Source: Echinometra lucunter
Taxonomy: Eukaryota > Echinodermata > Echinoidea > Camarodonta > Echinometridae
Assembly (NCBI GenBank): GCA_029962745.1
Contig: CM057153.1
Span: 14,952,435-15,016,434, forward strand
DNA length: 64,000 bases
Direction of reading: 5' to 3'
In this document: positions 11,501-22,358 of the stretch, piece by piece
How the letters are laid out: the number at the start of each line of letters is the position of its first letter
Numbering within the stretch: the first letter of the stretch is position 1
Translations under genes and position numbers: made by a program
The notes under the pieces: model-generated
What the model saw: only the letters and a program-made list of their open reading frames with translations
The model's database searches: none
What the model was told of the DNA's origin: nothing

Positions 11501-14500
11501 GAAAAGAGAGGATAGAGAGAAGCAATTTAAACAAAAATTTCCATCAAAATTGGTTACAAAATGAGAAAGTTATGAAAGTTTGAAAAGTTTTGATTTACTT
11601 TCAGTTGCTATCCTCAAATTATACATTTATTGAAATAGCCAACAGGTGTACCATGAAGCTTGTGAAAATACCATTGTTATGTCTTGTGTATGCATCAGAA
11701 TTTGCAAGTAATGTAAAAATTACTTGTATAGAGCTTATTGGTTGGTCAGAAGTTCAAATGACTGGATAAAAATGTTTTTCATGATATATCTTGATCCATT
11801 AGACCACATTAGTTCTAAATTTCATGAAAATGTGGAAATTCACTTAATAGCTATGTAAGACAAATTAAGAAGTTGATGAATTGACTACCAAATCATATTC
11901 CCCTCGTTTATAAGCCGGACTTTCAATCCTAAAATGTTAAAGGAGAATGCAACCTCGGCGTCAGTATGCTCTTAGAGAATAAAGATGACCAAGAAGAGTA
12001 AACAGTGAAAGTTTGAGCCAAATTGGGCAATCTGTTCAAGAGTTATAAATTTTGAAAGTTTCAGTAAATTCGTAGTATGGGGATCCTTGACTTGGCACCT
12101 TTGCCAGCACATGTGATGTCATGGTGGACAACTCTCAATTCATTTTGTACATAATATTTTTAAAAAAATTGATTTATTTATATAAAATTTCAAGTCAGGA
12201 ATCAAGATGATTCTTCCCAAAATGCTTGCAGAATTGATGTAGCAATAAATCAAAAAATTTTTTATTTTTCTTGAAAATAAAGAAAATGTTAAATTCTGTG
12301 TACAAAATGAATGGAGAGTGGTCCACGATGACATCACAGATACTGGCAAAATTGCCAATTCAAGGATCCAAATAATAAGGATTTACACAAACTTTAAAGT
12401 TCATAACTCTTGAACAGACTGTGGGATTTTCCTCAAACTGTCACTGTTTACTCTATTTGTTCTTCTTCATTCACTGGAAGCACACTGATGTCTGGGTTGC
12501 ATTCTCCTTTGATTATATGTATATCCTCATTCCCATAGGCAAGGTATACTGAATCTCTCTCTCTGTATATCCTCATTCCCATAGGCAAGGTATACTGAAT
12601 CTTTCTCTCTGCTGTCTCTTCCAGTCCAAGTGTAGAAAATGCTTACCAGAATGCTTTTAGAGGTACGGTATATAAAATATATGCCACATAAATGGAGTGT
12701 AATATTGTAGCATTGGTGGTCCTCAGTAAAGATTAAAGAAATGACATTTGTTGATGAATGCTTATTGTTATTATTATTATCTGTTTTGTTCTTATTTCAT
12801 CTTTCAGATTTTTCTTTGGAAAGAACAAAGTTATGATGGTGGCCCTTGGAAAGAGTCCTGAAGACGAGTATAGGGACAACCTCCATCGGGTTAGCAAGAG
12901 GTTGATAGGCAATGTAGGACTACTCTTCACAAACAAAACCAGAGAGGAGGTTGTCAAGTAGGTGATTAAGGTTCTTTGTTTTACCTAAGTTGTAACCTAG
13001 TTATTGAAGGGCAGGTCAGCACTGACCTCACCTCACCTCACCTCACCAAGCTAAGTTGATCCACTGCTGGATGTAGCCCTCTTCATGATTTCTCCAAGTC
13101 TCTCTGTCCTGGGCCAGTCTCGTACAGGTGCTACCCATGTACGATGTAACATCATCCTGCCATCAACGTTTCTGTCTCCTTCTGGACCTTTGCTCATCTC
13201 TTGGTAGCCATTCTGTGGCCCTCTTTGACCATCTATCATCTTTCCTTCTCATTAGGTGCCCTGCCGAGAGCCCATCTCCATTTTTGCTTTTTTCACCTTT
13301 TTAATGATATTTTTGGCTTGTGTTTGTCTTCTAATTTCTGTATTTCTAATCCTGTCCCTCAATGAGATGTTCAACACTATTCTCTCTTTTACCTGAAGTG
13401 TTTCCCCAAATATTCTGTTATTACAAAAGCCAACCCTTTTTAGGATATAGTAGACTACTAGACTTTCACTTCAAGAAGCTTAACCAAGGAAATGAAATAA
13501 ATGGATAAAAATAACCCTTTTTCAGGATACAGTACTTAGACTTTTACTTCAATAAGCTTAACCGAGAAAGTAAAATAAATAGATAAAAATAACAGAATGC
13601 TGCCCAGTTAGTTGACTAATTTTGGTGGGCAGCTAAAAAGTGCCATTTAATACAGAATGATTGATGTCACTAAAGGGGTGTCGGATATGAGGCGACATTG
13701 TGGCACCACTTATGTTAATGAAGGCGCATTAACAAGTCAACTCTCAAATAAAAGAGAACTTTGTCAAAACATGCGCAGACAATCTCATGACAACATATTT
13801 TGCGCATATTTTTTAGGAAATTGATTGGTGCACATTTTTTTCCAGCCAGGCAGCAGAAAAAAATGTGTCCTGCCTCGGCAATATTTTTTTGTTGCCTCAT
13901 ACCCCATTGACTTGTACAACAAAATGTTGCAAGGATTTTGTGGTGCCACAATGTCGCCTCATATCTGAACACCCCTTTATTCTGTCAGGAAAGTGAAATT
14001 AAATTTTATGAAGAACAATTCTTAGCACTTGCAAAAGTGAGTCGAGGAAAATTATTATCACTTATTTCAAAGATTCATTCAAAATTGCAGGAGCATGACA
14101 TTTTGTTAAAAAGAAAATGATTGATCTTTGGATAATTGATGATGTTTTGTATTATGAATAGCATTTGCAACATGTATGTCAACCATGAATAAGCTCTACT
14201 ATTCAATTCAATTTCATCAACCCATTTAAGTTTGCAATAGTAACAGAATAATGTGCAGAACACATCATTTTATAGCCTCAACCAATAACTGCTTTTGTGT
14301 AATTGCTCAACCAATAATTCCTTTTGTGTAATTCCTCAACCAGTAATTGCTTTTTTATGGTCGTGAGGATTATGGTTGTGATGATTATTGGTTGATATGA
14401 TTGTGGTCGTGATGATTATTATCTTTGTTGGTCATGGGGATTTTTGTTTAGCCATTAGGTAAGGAAGTTATCTGTCTAATTATTTGCATAAAATTGATGG

Positions 14501-17500
14501 ATATACTGTATATGATGGAATTTGTTTTGAAAATAAAGAACTCTGTGGAAGGGATAGAAAATACTTGCTTTTGTGGATAATTATCTGTTTTATGTTAATT
14601 CTATTTATTTATTTATTCATTTATTTATTTGTTTGTTTATTTTTGTTCATATTTCTTTGGAAGGTATTTTGAAGAATTTGTGGAAGCAGACTACGCAAGA
14701 TCAGGAAACATTGCCACTGAAACCATTGTATTACTTGAGGGTCCACTAGAAGATTTCCAACACTCCATGGAACCACAGCTCAGGCAACTAGGTCTTCCTA
14801 CGGCTCTAAAGAAAGGTAGGGATTCGAATGCTGCTGCTACAATTCTACTTCTTTTTATCTTTCCCATCCTTAACCTTCATAATTTTTGAGCTTCTTACTC
14901 ATTCTTATCTTCCCTTTTTTCCCTTCAGTTTTATTTCTCTTCCTGTTATTTGACTTCCTTCTCCTTTGCCATGCAAAAATATTTTCTTAATCCATTTCTT
15001 CTTGTCTTATGTACTCTTCTTCTTCTCTATAATTTGCCTGTTTTAGTATCAGTTAATGCTAAGCAGATTAGTTGCCAATTTGAAATACTAAAATTTTTAC
15101 AGTAGTCAGTAAATAGAAGTGTTTACCACACTTTTGAATACATGTAATTATTTATTATCATTTATTTCTAATTCACATAGATGCATGCAGTAGGTAGACT
15201 TTGATATGCACTTGGAAGGTTTTTTAATTTTCTTTCTGTACTGCACCACTTTGATGATATATATTTTTTTATTAAAGAGGAAAGAGTTTGAAAAAAAAAT
15301 TGAATATCATCTAATGATTCAGTGAGTTTATAAAGACTCACCTGTCTTTCAAGAGTAATTTGTTCCTGTAATATGTTTCTCTTTTATTTTTGAAGGTGTG
15401 ATACATCTAACCAGTGATCATACAGTATGTAAAGTAGGGGATACCCTCACTCCAGAACAAGCTAGAATACTGGTAAGTAGATGTAACTTTTAGTTCAAGT
15501 TTAATATTCAATTCCAATAAAAGCATATACAAATCTTTCCTAGTACAGGCTACTCTCGATATAACGAGCACGGATACAACAAGGACAGTTTCTCGGTCCC
15601 AAAAGATTTTACATGCAACCCAATGGCGCACCAACCCGCTTACGAGCGCATTTATAATGAGACTTTGTTATAACAAACTTATCCGGTTGACCACAAGACA
15701 AATAAAGTAATAAGATATGTGTCCCGTTATAACGAGGAAGGAAAAATAAACCGAATGTTGTTGATCACAACCTGCCTTCTGTAATCTAAAAAAATCGTGA
15801 CCAGCTTCGTTTAAGAAAAGAACACTGTGAATGTACGGTTAAGCCCAAAAGAAAAGCTTACAGCCTGCATGAAATTTTGATAGGCCTATGTATGATTGCA
15901 TAGGGCCTCACAATATTGCATGTAGGCTGTAAGCTTTTCTTTTGGGCTTAACTGTACAAAGAACGGCGTTGTGTATGATGGAGTGTGAATTTACTTGTGT
16001 GCATGATGCAAGTGTATGAGACAGACTGACAATCATGACGGGAAACTAGCGGGCTTGGACTAGAGTGGTGGAAAGGTAGTGTAAGATTAGCTATCGCCGT
16101 GTGTACATTATTTACAGTATAAAAAAGGAAAACATTTTAAAACATGAAAATATACGTTTCTAAGACAGCTCTGAACATTAAAATATAACGAAAAGTCAAA
16201 GAAAACACAGTCACACAGTTTTGTAATGTTTCTTATTGTTTTTGTTACATTTGGTTATAATGAGGTTTCGTTATAACGAAGAAAAAGGCTTGGTCCCGAC
16301 AACCTCGTTAAATCAAGAGTAGCCAGTATGATAAACAAAAATACAGAGCAGGTAATTTCACATGGAATCAAGAGTACGATAAAAGACCAAGACGATCTTG
16401 TCAAAACAGTCCTCTTATAGATAAACAGAAAGGGCTCCAATGCAAGAGAGAAAAAAAACGAAAAAAAATGAAACATTTGATTATATGAATACACAAAACA
16501 ACAAGATTGAACATTTAGAAGGGGAGAAAAAACATGGAAAGATTTTTTTTTAAGATTACAAAAAAGCCATTCAAAGCAACTGTTTGTAGCCGCATTCAAA
16601 TATGGCGAGATGAACTGCCAAAGCAGTGCCGTAATTAAAGTAAAAGTGAAGTGTAGGGACATGCTTCACATTCTATATTTTCCAGCAAACAGATATGGAA
16701 GTAAGCTCGTTAAGGGTTTGGTTGTGTGCTGTTACTTTTTTTCACTCCTACTTGCTACCGTAGCCTATCGTGCCATTCATCCACACATAAAATGGTTTTC
16801 ATGATTTGCTTCCCTTTTTAAGGTGGTTTGCAGTATTATCAGTTAACTTATCTTAACCAGTACGCAGAAAACGGTGTGCCTAAAGTTCTCGTCTTTAGTC
16901 AACCATTAACTCTGTACTGGCCATGGATCAAAAGCAAGGACTGCATAGCTGCTAACTGTTACGAATTTACAACCCTCTTTACGAAATTCACGAATACAGC
17001 TTCTTTCATTACGAATTTGACCTAACTCTGGTATCGATTTTGAAATCTCTCAAAAATCCACCAAAGTTTGACAAAAAGCCATGGAATCACATAGAAACAT
17101 GTACAAATTGAAAACTCGCAACCCCAAAATATGCGAAATTGGAAGCATTGAATGATCAAATGTACTATGTGATTTGATTTGATTTGATTTATTTATTTAC
17201 CACTCATGGGTTGGATAGCCCTTGTCAGCTAATAGCTGTTTTTCAAAGGGGTCCAAACCAATAAGATAAAAAATAAACATGTAAAGCAAAACAAATATAC
17301 ATAAACAATCATAAAATATAGCAAATAAAGTACTAGTAACAAAATGGTTGACATGTTAAAAATGAAACAAACATAACAATGATTGTAATAAGGCACAGAT
17401 GAATGAGTATATTTAAAGAAAAACATAACAAAAGCACTACAAACAAAACAAAAAAAGAGGTGGGTAAGAAAAAAAAATCTATTTACTAACATAATTTAGA

Positions 17501-19600
17501 TTTAGTGTGTTGTGGTTGCTTCTTAAATGGCGTTTAAAAGCTTCAATTGATGTAGATGGGGAAGAAGGGTGATCAAGCTCATTGCAGAGCTTAGCCCCAC
17601 AATATGCAAGGGACCTTAATACCATAATTCATTAGGCTGTATAAGATGTAATTTTCTTGGACCGGATCTTGTAAAGTAAGCTGTTTCCGTGACACAAAAG
17701 ATGTTACTTAGGTACGGCGGGCATAATTTGTGAATACATCGGTACATGGTACATGCCAACAGTTTTGACCATCGCACAGACAGGCGATCTAAATTCAAAG
17801 TGTGGTATAGGCGGTTTGAAGGAAACATATAATCCACATTCATAGCGATACGGAGCGATCTATTTTGAAGTTTTCAAAACATCATGGCAGTCTTACTGCC
17901 ACAATGTTTGGATCACATACATTACATATACATTATATATGTGCCAAGAAGAGTCACCAGTGGCAGTGCCATTAGTTGACTAAAGCAGCCAATGGGTTAA
18001 AGAGAAGCTTGAGTTCTGGGAAAGGTGAAAAATGATTTGTGAGCTTTCTCATTCTTCATGTCAGTTAGGAAGAATATTATGTCCCCTAAAAAGGATTGCT
18101 CTTCAAATGCCCTCATATTGGAAATATGAAAAGAAAAACCTGAAAAGTTCAGGGGGTAACATTTATTCATGATTTCTTTGTGCAGTGAAAGTACATTTTG
18201 GGGAAAGTAAGCGAATTTCTTATCAATTTGATAATCTCCTAATCTCACATTAGACACCAGTGTTTGAATACAACTAATCCAACTCGCCCACATGCTTTGG
18301 AACAGTTTCTTTCACATTATGATCACATGACCACAGCTCCAGTGTATCTTTTAGATCAGTCTCCTTTTTTGTCATTATTTATTTTGTCATCATTGTTGCC
18401 TAAGAGATTAAACTGCCTCCAGGCAGCATTTTTCTTTCTAATCCTGATAAACTTTCCTTGCCCATTGTTTATTTTGCCTTCATGTATGAACGTACAACGA
18501 AAACGTTGAAATGTTTCTAGACATTTCGAGTTGTTGTTACTTCTCCAGGAATCAAGACAATGGCAGGTGGTTGTGGTTGTGGTTGTGGTTGTGGTCCAAA
18601 TCTAATGTCGGGAAAGAATATATGGAAAAAACAAAGAAGAAAAAAATCGTTATACTTTCTGATGAAGGACCCCACAGGAAATGGCTTATTGTTGTTACCT
18701 CGACCACATAGAGGGGGGTGTATATTTTTATATTGTTGTTGTATTGAAATGAATTAAATTGTTTATGAATCCTTGGGTTTATTGATTTAAAAAAACATTC
18801 AAAATAGCTACCAAAGACTGAAAGAAATTGAATTTACAATAAGAATGCCAAATTGAAAAATGAGCCAATAAAATACAACAAAATACAAGATAGAAATAAC
18901 ATTAGACATTCAGTTGATCAAGGAAATTAATATAACAATCATAATTAGAACAGACCAGAAAAAAAAAAGATATAGAAAAAAAAAGGAGGAGAAAGTGGAA
19001 AGCAGAAATCTAAAGGCAAATCAAATGGAACAATTGCGCAAGAAAGTTAACAAAATAATAAAGTGTACTCCTTTGATAAGGAATAGCGTAATTTAGTATT
19101 CTGAAGGAAGAAGGGTTAAAACAGAGATTAAAACAGTGATATACACCCTCAATAGATTGTTTTAAACAATAACATGGTGAAATAAATTTATCTGAAAGAT
19201 TTTTTCCATATTGTGCTATTCCCTGTTTTACACAGGCACAAGGAACGATACTTGATGTGTGTGTGTGTGTATACATCTAGTGGAATTTTAGTTGTATACA
19301 TCTATGTTTCAGACCAGTACCAAAAATGTAGTCTGCTTTTGTGAAATTCATTTCATAAATCATTTTTTTTTAATCTTCTCTCCTCTTTTCTAACTCTGTT
19401 TTCCTTTTACATTCTCATTTATCCCTATCATTGTCTTGATGATGGACTGTCAGAAATTATTTGCCAAGCCCATGGCAGAGTTTAGACTCAAATTAGCAGC
19501 CTGCTGGTCAAACAACGGAACCTTTGAAGAATTTGGCGCCCTCGATTCAAAATCCAGAAGTGATGGTGACGAGGAGGAGGAGGATATAGAGGAGGACTGA
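8520..19600 (+). CDS. MRTO4: MRTO4, ribosome assembly factor Mrt4 (7 coding exons, 238 aa)
   Basis: Join 8520-8547, 9779-9837, 11328-11431, 12808-12957, 14664-14815, 15396-15472, 19454-19600 (717 nt with stop). Mrt4 is a nucleolar paralogue of ribosomal stalk protein P0 (uL10). It occupies the P0 site on pre-60S rRNA and is later exchanged for P0 with help from Yvh1/DUSP12. Visible here: basic N-terminus MPKSRRDKR, family motif [18 protein letters not shown] (residues 47-64), [13 protein letters not shown] (66-78), the block [16 protein letters not shown] encoded by the end of exon 5, TPEQAR in exon 6, and an acidic tail [10 protein letters not shown]. Length equals the vertebrate protein within one residue. 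All introns are GT-AG and phases agree across all six junctions. Introns 1, 3, 4 and 6 carry mobile elements; the frame is intact. The ATG gives the conserved N-terminus. It is the only confidently identified gene in the window. Confidence 0.97.
8889..9242. mobile_element. TIR element with internal pol III boxes in MRTO4 intron 1
   Basis: A 354 bp element flanked by perfect 8 bp direct repeats TTAAGATT (8881-8888 and 9243-9250). Arms of about 34 bp, starting GGTAGGCACTTTTGAGGCG, are complementary. The 8 bp target site suggests hAT or another 8 bp-duplicating superfamily. The middle holds tRNA-like A and B boxes. No transposase frame. Confidence 0.85.
9006..9100 (+). other. tRNA-like pol III promoter (A and B boxes)
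   Basis: A box TGGCGCAGTGG (9013-9023) and B box GGTTCGAATCC (9072-9082) match tRNA consensus with tRNA-like spacing, and a T tract follows at about 9098. The acceptor stem does not pair cleanly, so this is a tRNA-derived promoter or pseudo-tRNA rather than a working tRNA gene. Confidence 0.65.
9337..9530. mobile_element. Foldback element in MRTO4 intron 1
   Basis: Inner arms TTGCAGAATACCCCACCA (about 9418-9435) and TGGTGGGGTATTCTGCAA (about 9500-9517) are complementary. Outer arms ATGGCTTAATTA and AATTAAGCCA are also complementary. The space between the inner and outer left arms is unpaired, which suggests an insertion into, or rearrangement of, a simple palindrome. Confidence 0.55.
9779..9837 (+). 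CDS. MRTO4: MRTO4 exon 2
   Basis: Acceptor TTGCAG before 9779, donor GTAAGG after 9837. Encodes residues 10-29, including [19 protein letters not shown], which aligns with the family N-terminus. Ends in phase 0. Intron 2 is 1490 bp. Confidence 0.96.
11088..11148. repeat. Hairpin in MRTO4 intron 2
   Basis: ATTATTCTGCTGCTGCTATTA pairs imperfectly with AATAATAGCACCATCAGAATAAT around a short GGG loop. The motif TCATCCTCCTATTA(T/G)CTGCA occurs on both sides (about 10830 and 11178), so the hairpin may be part of a larger degenerate element. Confidence 0.4.
11328..11431 (+). CDS. MRTO4: MRTO4 exon 3
   Basis: Acceptor GCTCAG, donor GTAAGC. Encodes residues 30-63 and two bases of codon 64. It carries [18 protein letters not shown], the start of the uL10-like fold. 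Intron 3 is 1376 bp. Confidence 0.97.
11939..12510. mobile_element. Long-TIR element in MRTO4 intron 3
   Basis: About 570 bp with arms that extend inwards for roughly 200 bp. The left end AAAGGAGAATGCAACC is complementary to GGTTGCATTCTCCTTT on the right. Inner matches include ACAGTGAAAGTTTGAG against the CTCAAACTGTCACTGT side, and CAATTCATTTTGTAC against GTACAAAATGAATGG. Nonautonomous; no clear target duplication seen. Confidence 0.75.
12519..12608. repeat. 45 bp tandem duplication in intron 3
   Basis: Two copies of a unit starting TGTATATCCTCATTCCCATA and ending in TCTCTC. They start at 12519 and 12564 and are nearly identical, so the duplication is recent. Confidence 0.85.
12808..12957 (+). 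CDS. MRTO4: MRTO4 exon 4
   Basis: Acceptor TTTCAG, donor GTAGGT at 12958. Encodes [15 protein letters not shown] and [17 protein letters not shown], both typical of the family. A second GT four bases on (12962) would put an in-frame UAG in the message, so 12957 is the only sensible exon end. Intron 4 is 1706 bp. Confidence 0.96.
13024..13275 (-). pseudogene. LINE reverse-transcriptase C-terminal fragment in intron 4
   Basis: Read on the minus strand from about 13270, one frame gives [18 protein letters not shown], then [14 protein letters not shown], a stop, then [20 protein letters not shown] and [15 protein letters not shown]. The pattern of RW..R.T.W.P.D..R..GR...RW.D followed by A.DR..W....E.Y.QQW is the C-terminal tail of many invertebrate non-LTR endonuclease/reverse transcriptases. 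The in-frame stop and truncation make it a dead fragment. A CCTCA repeat flanks its 3' end. Confidence 0.75.
13433..13593. repeat. Diverged 80 bp tandem duplication in intron 4
   Basis: Two copies beginning CCCTTTTT(A/C)AGGATA and ending TAGATAAAAATAAC or TGGATAAAAATAAC lie head to tail, with several substitutions and a small indel between them. Confidence 0.75.
13671..13979. mobile_element. TIR element in MRTO4 intron 4
   Basis: Arms of about 40 bp: the left starts TAAAGGGGTGTCGGATATGA and contains GGCGACATTGTGGCACCA. The right is its complement, ending CACCCCTTTA. About 309 bp in all, no coding capacity. The terminal TA may be the target duplication. Confidence 0.75.
14276..14360. repeat. 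Three-copy 30 bp tandem repeat in intron 4
   Basis: CTCAACCAATAACTGCTTTT and two close variants follow one another, each ending TGTGTAATT or similar. Confidence 0.7.
14664..14815 (+). CDS. MRTO4: MRTO4 exon 5
   Basis: Acceptor TGGAAG, donor GTAGGG. Encodes residues 115-164, including DYARSGN and [18 protein letters not shown]. Intron 5 is 580 bp. Confidence 0.97.
15396..15472 (+). CDS. MRTO4: MRTO4 exon 6
   Basis: Acceptor TTGAAG, donor GTAAGT. Encodes residues 166-190, including [16 protein letters not shown]. Ends in phase 0. Intron 6 is 3981 bp, the longest, and holds a pogo-like element and a LINE 3' end. Confidence 0.97.
15546..16326. mobile_element. pogo/Tigger-like nonautonomous element in intron 6
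   Basis: Ends CAGGCTACTCTCGATATAAC and the complementary ATCAAGAGTAGCCAG are flanked by TA dinucleotides (15544-15545 and 16327-16328). CAG..TACTC...ATAACGA ends with a TA target are typical of the pogo branch of Tc1/mariner. Several GTTATAACGA motifs recur inside, near both ends. No transposase frame in 781 bp. A second palindrome is nested at 15833-15957. Confidence 0.75.
15833..15957. mobile_element. Palindrome nested in the pogo-like element
   Basis: Arms of about 35 bp: GTTAAGCCCAAAAGAAAAGC and its complement ending CTTTTCTTTTGGGCTTAAC, with TTAA at both outer edges. It may be an independent insertion into the pogo-like element; TTAA would fit a piggyBac-type target but could simply be part of the palindrome. 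Confidence 0.55.
17165..17890 (-). pseudogene. CR1/L2-like LINE 3' end in MRTO4 intron 6
   Basis: On the minus strand the frame from about 17870 reads [14 protein letters not shown], then [20 protein letters not shown] and CPPYLSNIF, the end of a non-LTR reverse transcriptase. After a one-base frameshift near 17622 it continues [14 protein letters not shown] and [19 protein letters not shown], the usual C-terminus. The 3' flank ends in an AAATAAATC(AAATC)n tail at about 17165-17200. The frameshift and 5' truncation make it inactive. It lies antisense to MRTO4. Confidence 0.85.
17891..19453. other. Rest of MRTO4 intron 6
   Basis: AT-rich intronic sequence with a GGTTGT repeat at about 18565-18593, a short GT tract at 19258-19270 and A tracts. 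No exon, RNA gene or TIR pair recognised. Confidence 0.4.
19454..19600 (+). CDS. MRTO4: MRTO4 exon 7, last coding exon
   Basis: Acceptor TGTCAG. Encodes residues 191-238 starting [12 protein letters not shown] and ending in the acidic tail, with TGA at 19598-19600. The human counterpart begins KLFGYEMAEF and also ends in an acidic stretch. Confidence 0.96.
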   Translation, partial: KLFAKPMAEFRLKLAACWSNNGTFEEFGALDSKSRSDGDEEEEDIEED

Positions 19601-19825
19601 GATCACAAAATGGCCAAACATTTGGGAGTAAGAGACTCTTTTAAGCCAATTTCTTTTGAAAGAAATTAAGCAAGGACTGATACCTGTGAGAGAGACAGTG
19701 CAGGAAAATCTCCAAGATTTGAGAAGAGTCAGAGGACCTGAGACTGTAATTCTGGGGTATTTGGGCAATAGTGCCCCCCCCCCACCTTTTACAAGATTCA
19801 CTTTGTACCCTACACAGTGCTATAT

Positions 19826-19966
19826 TTATATTATATTGGACGGCTCTGAATGGGATACCAGAGAATATTCCACGAATTAGGGCCAATATTGCACTCATCT
19901 TCGATTCGTGGAATATTCGTGGAATATTCCTGGTATTCCATGAAATAAAGACATCCAATATAATTA
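19826..19966. mobile_element. Foldback element in the MRTO4 3' flank
   Basis: Left arm: TATATTGGACG...GGGATACCAGAGAATATTCC then ACGAAT. Right arm: ATTCGTGGAATATTC...CTGGTATTCCATG then CATCCAATATA. The right arm has an extra copy of the GTGGAATATTC unit. No coding sequence. Confidence 0.7.
19944..19949 (+). terminator. Candidate MRTO4 polyadenylation signal
   Basis: First AATAAA after the stop codon, 344 bases downstream; no ATTAAA or AATAAA occurs between. It lies in the right arm of the foldback element, so the mobile element may have supplied it. Whether it is used is unknown. Confidence 0.4.
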
Positions 19967-21429
19967 TTATTATCTATACCCAACAGAAAAGGGATTTAAA
20001 ATTCAATCAAAGTCATTTCAGCGACTAAAAAGGTCCCCCATCATACATTTATTTTGATCAGTTTGGCTTACCTCTTTATGACGTCATCAAAGTGTCGTTT
20101 GTGCATTGCATGTATTGCGTATCCGCGCGTTGTGATCTTTATTATTGCGCATGTTGTTTTATTGCGCACACGCCATAATATATCGCATAATATTGCACGG
20201 TAAATTTGTACATGAGCCTATGGGGAATCCGGCGTTCTATACAATATGCTCTGATATTGCACAGACAAATCATGCAGACAAAATATACGTGTTTTTAATG
20301 CGCCGCTAAAATGCTCTATACAGATAATAATTATTAAGATACAACAGGAGTCAAGCCAAAATGGTGGATTGTGTTGTCAATATCAACATGAGTATATACG
20401 AGATGTAACAATTTATTGGAGTTGAAAGAATGGAATTGAGAAGTGATCAGTAGATTTTTTTTTTTTCTGATTTTTTTATTGTCAAGATGTACTTAAGGTC
20501 ACTCCATCTTTTTGAGCCATAAATCTCAATTTTGAGGTGATTGCCAATTTACATTAAACAATATATTCCTATGCAGATGTTATCTGATAAACTACCTTCT
20601 AAAAGAAAATTGACCTGCAAAATGAAATGTTATTATGTAACACACAGATCAGTGAGTTCACCTCAAGGACATTGTTGCCTACATGCATGTACATATATTG
20701 CCCTTTAGTTTTTATTACCAAGTCCTTTACCCCCACCCCCCCCCCACCCCCTCCCCCTTCCTCCAGCTTTCACATTGGCAAAATTTTAGGTTACCTCCTC
20801 ACATCATATTTTTACAGAGTTTAGAGGGCTGTGAACTTATTTGGATATTATCCCCCTTTTTTATTAATTATCCTTGAACACACACTGCATTCACACAGTT
20901 TTATGAAGCAGTGATGACGGTAACATAATCTGCCCAGCAACGGTTATTTTTATTGTTCATGCATGTACATGTATTTGAGCTTCATAAAAGCTTTAAATGC
21001 AATTTTATGGAGTCCTTTTATTCCGACCAATTTATGATTATAATCCAGTGTCCTGTATTAACGTTTTTCTTATTGGGTACATGTGCATAAGCAAGCGTGA
21101 CAAATGCTGAACACGTACTGTTATTAAATTCTTATTATAATGAACAAAGATTATAAGCTGCATTCTGTACACCATATGAGAAAAACCTAATTTACATGTA
21201 ATTAGTTTGACATGTATCTACCACATTTCTATTGTTTGTATTGCAATTATGACTTGACAAGATATTGTTATGTTAAAATTTATCATTTAATTTCCTTTAA
21301 TCGTTGTGCCTTTTTACCCATAGAAAGATGATTGAGAGGAATTTAGACACAAGTGATAAGAGAAGAAAAGGAAAAACAGATATCAGATGCATCTCTTTCA
21401 GTGAGTTCTTTGAATGAGAAGTGGCAATA
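19967..21429. other. Intergenic, no gene recognised
   Basis: Contains a C-rich stretch at 20730-20760 and a T tract at 20456-20466. No supported feature. Confidence 0.4.
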
Positions 21430-22326
21430 GAGAGAGAGAGTGAGAGAGAGAAAGAGAGAAAGAGAAAGAGGGATGGATGGAAGGAGGGAGGGAGAGGGAG
21501 GAATGGATGAAGGTAGAGAGAATGGGAGGGATGGAAGAAGGAAGAGAGAGGAGGGAGGGATGGAATATGGTAAGTCCATGGATGGCAGAAGGAAGAGAAA
21601 AAGGACGGAGGGATGGATGAAGGGAGAGAGGAGGGAGGGATGGAACATGGAGAGCCCATGGATGGAAGAAGGAAGAAGAGAGAGAGAGGAGGGAGAGATG
21701 GATGAAGGGAGAGAGGAGGGAGGAATGGAACATGGAGAGCCCATGGATGGAAGAAGGAAGAAGAGAGAGAGGAGGGAGGGGATGGATGAAGGGAGAGAGG
21801 AGGGAGGGATGGAACATGGAGAGCCCATGGATGGAAGAAGAGAGAGAGAGGAGGGAGGGATGGAACATGGAGAGCCCATGGATGGAAGAAGCAAGAGAGA
21901 GAGGAGGGAGGGATGGAACATGGAGAGCCCATGGATGGATGAAGCAAGAGAGAGAGAGGAAGGAGGGATGGATGGAACATGGAGAGCCCATGGATGGAAG
22001 AAGGAAGAAGAGAGAGGAGGGAGGGATGGATGAAGGGAGAGAGGAGGGATGGATGGAACATGGAGAGCCCATGGATGGAAGAAGGAAGAGAGAGAGAGGA
22101 GGGAGGAATGGATGAAGCGAGAGAGAAAGAGAGAGGATCGAGGGAGGGATGGAAGAAGGGAGAGAGGAGTAAGGGATGGAAGAAGGGAGAAAGAGAGAGA
22201 GAGGAGGGAGTGATGGAACATGGTAAGTATATGGATGGAAGAAGGAAGAGAGAGAGGATGGAGGGATGGATGAAGGGAGAGAGAGCGGAGGGAGAGATGG
22301 AACATGGTAAGTCCATGCATGGAAGA

Positions 22327-22358
<32 letters not shown>

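Noticed and set aside
12140..12358. 72-codon minus-strand frame in MRTO4 intron 3
   Set aside because: It falls in the arms of the long-TIR element and has no recognisable content.
13051..13239. 62-codon minus-strand frame in intron 4
   Set aside because: It is in the wrong frame; the reverse-transcriptase similarity is in a neighbouring frame that has a stop.
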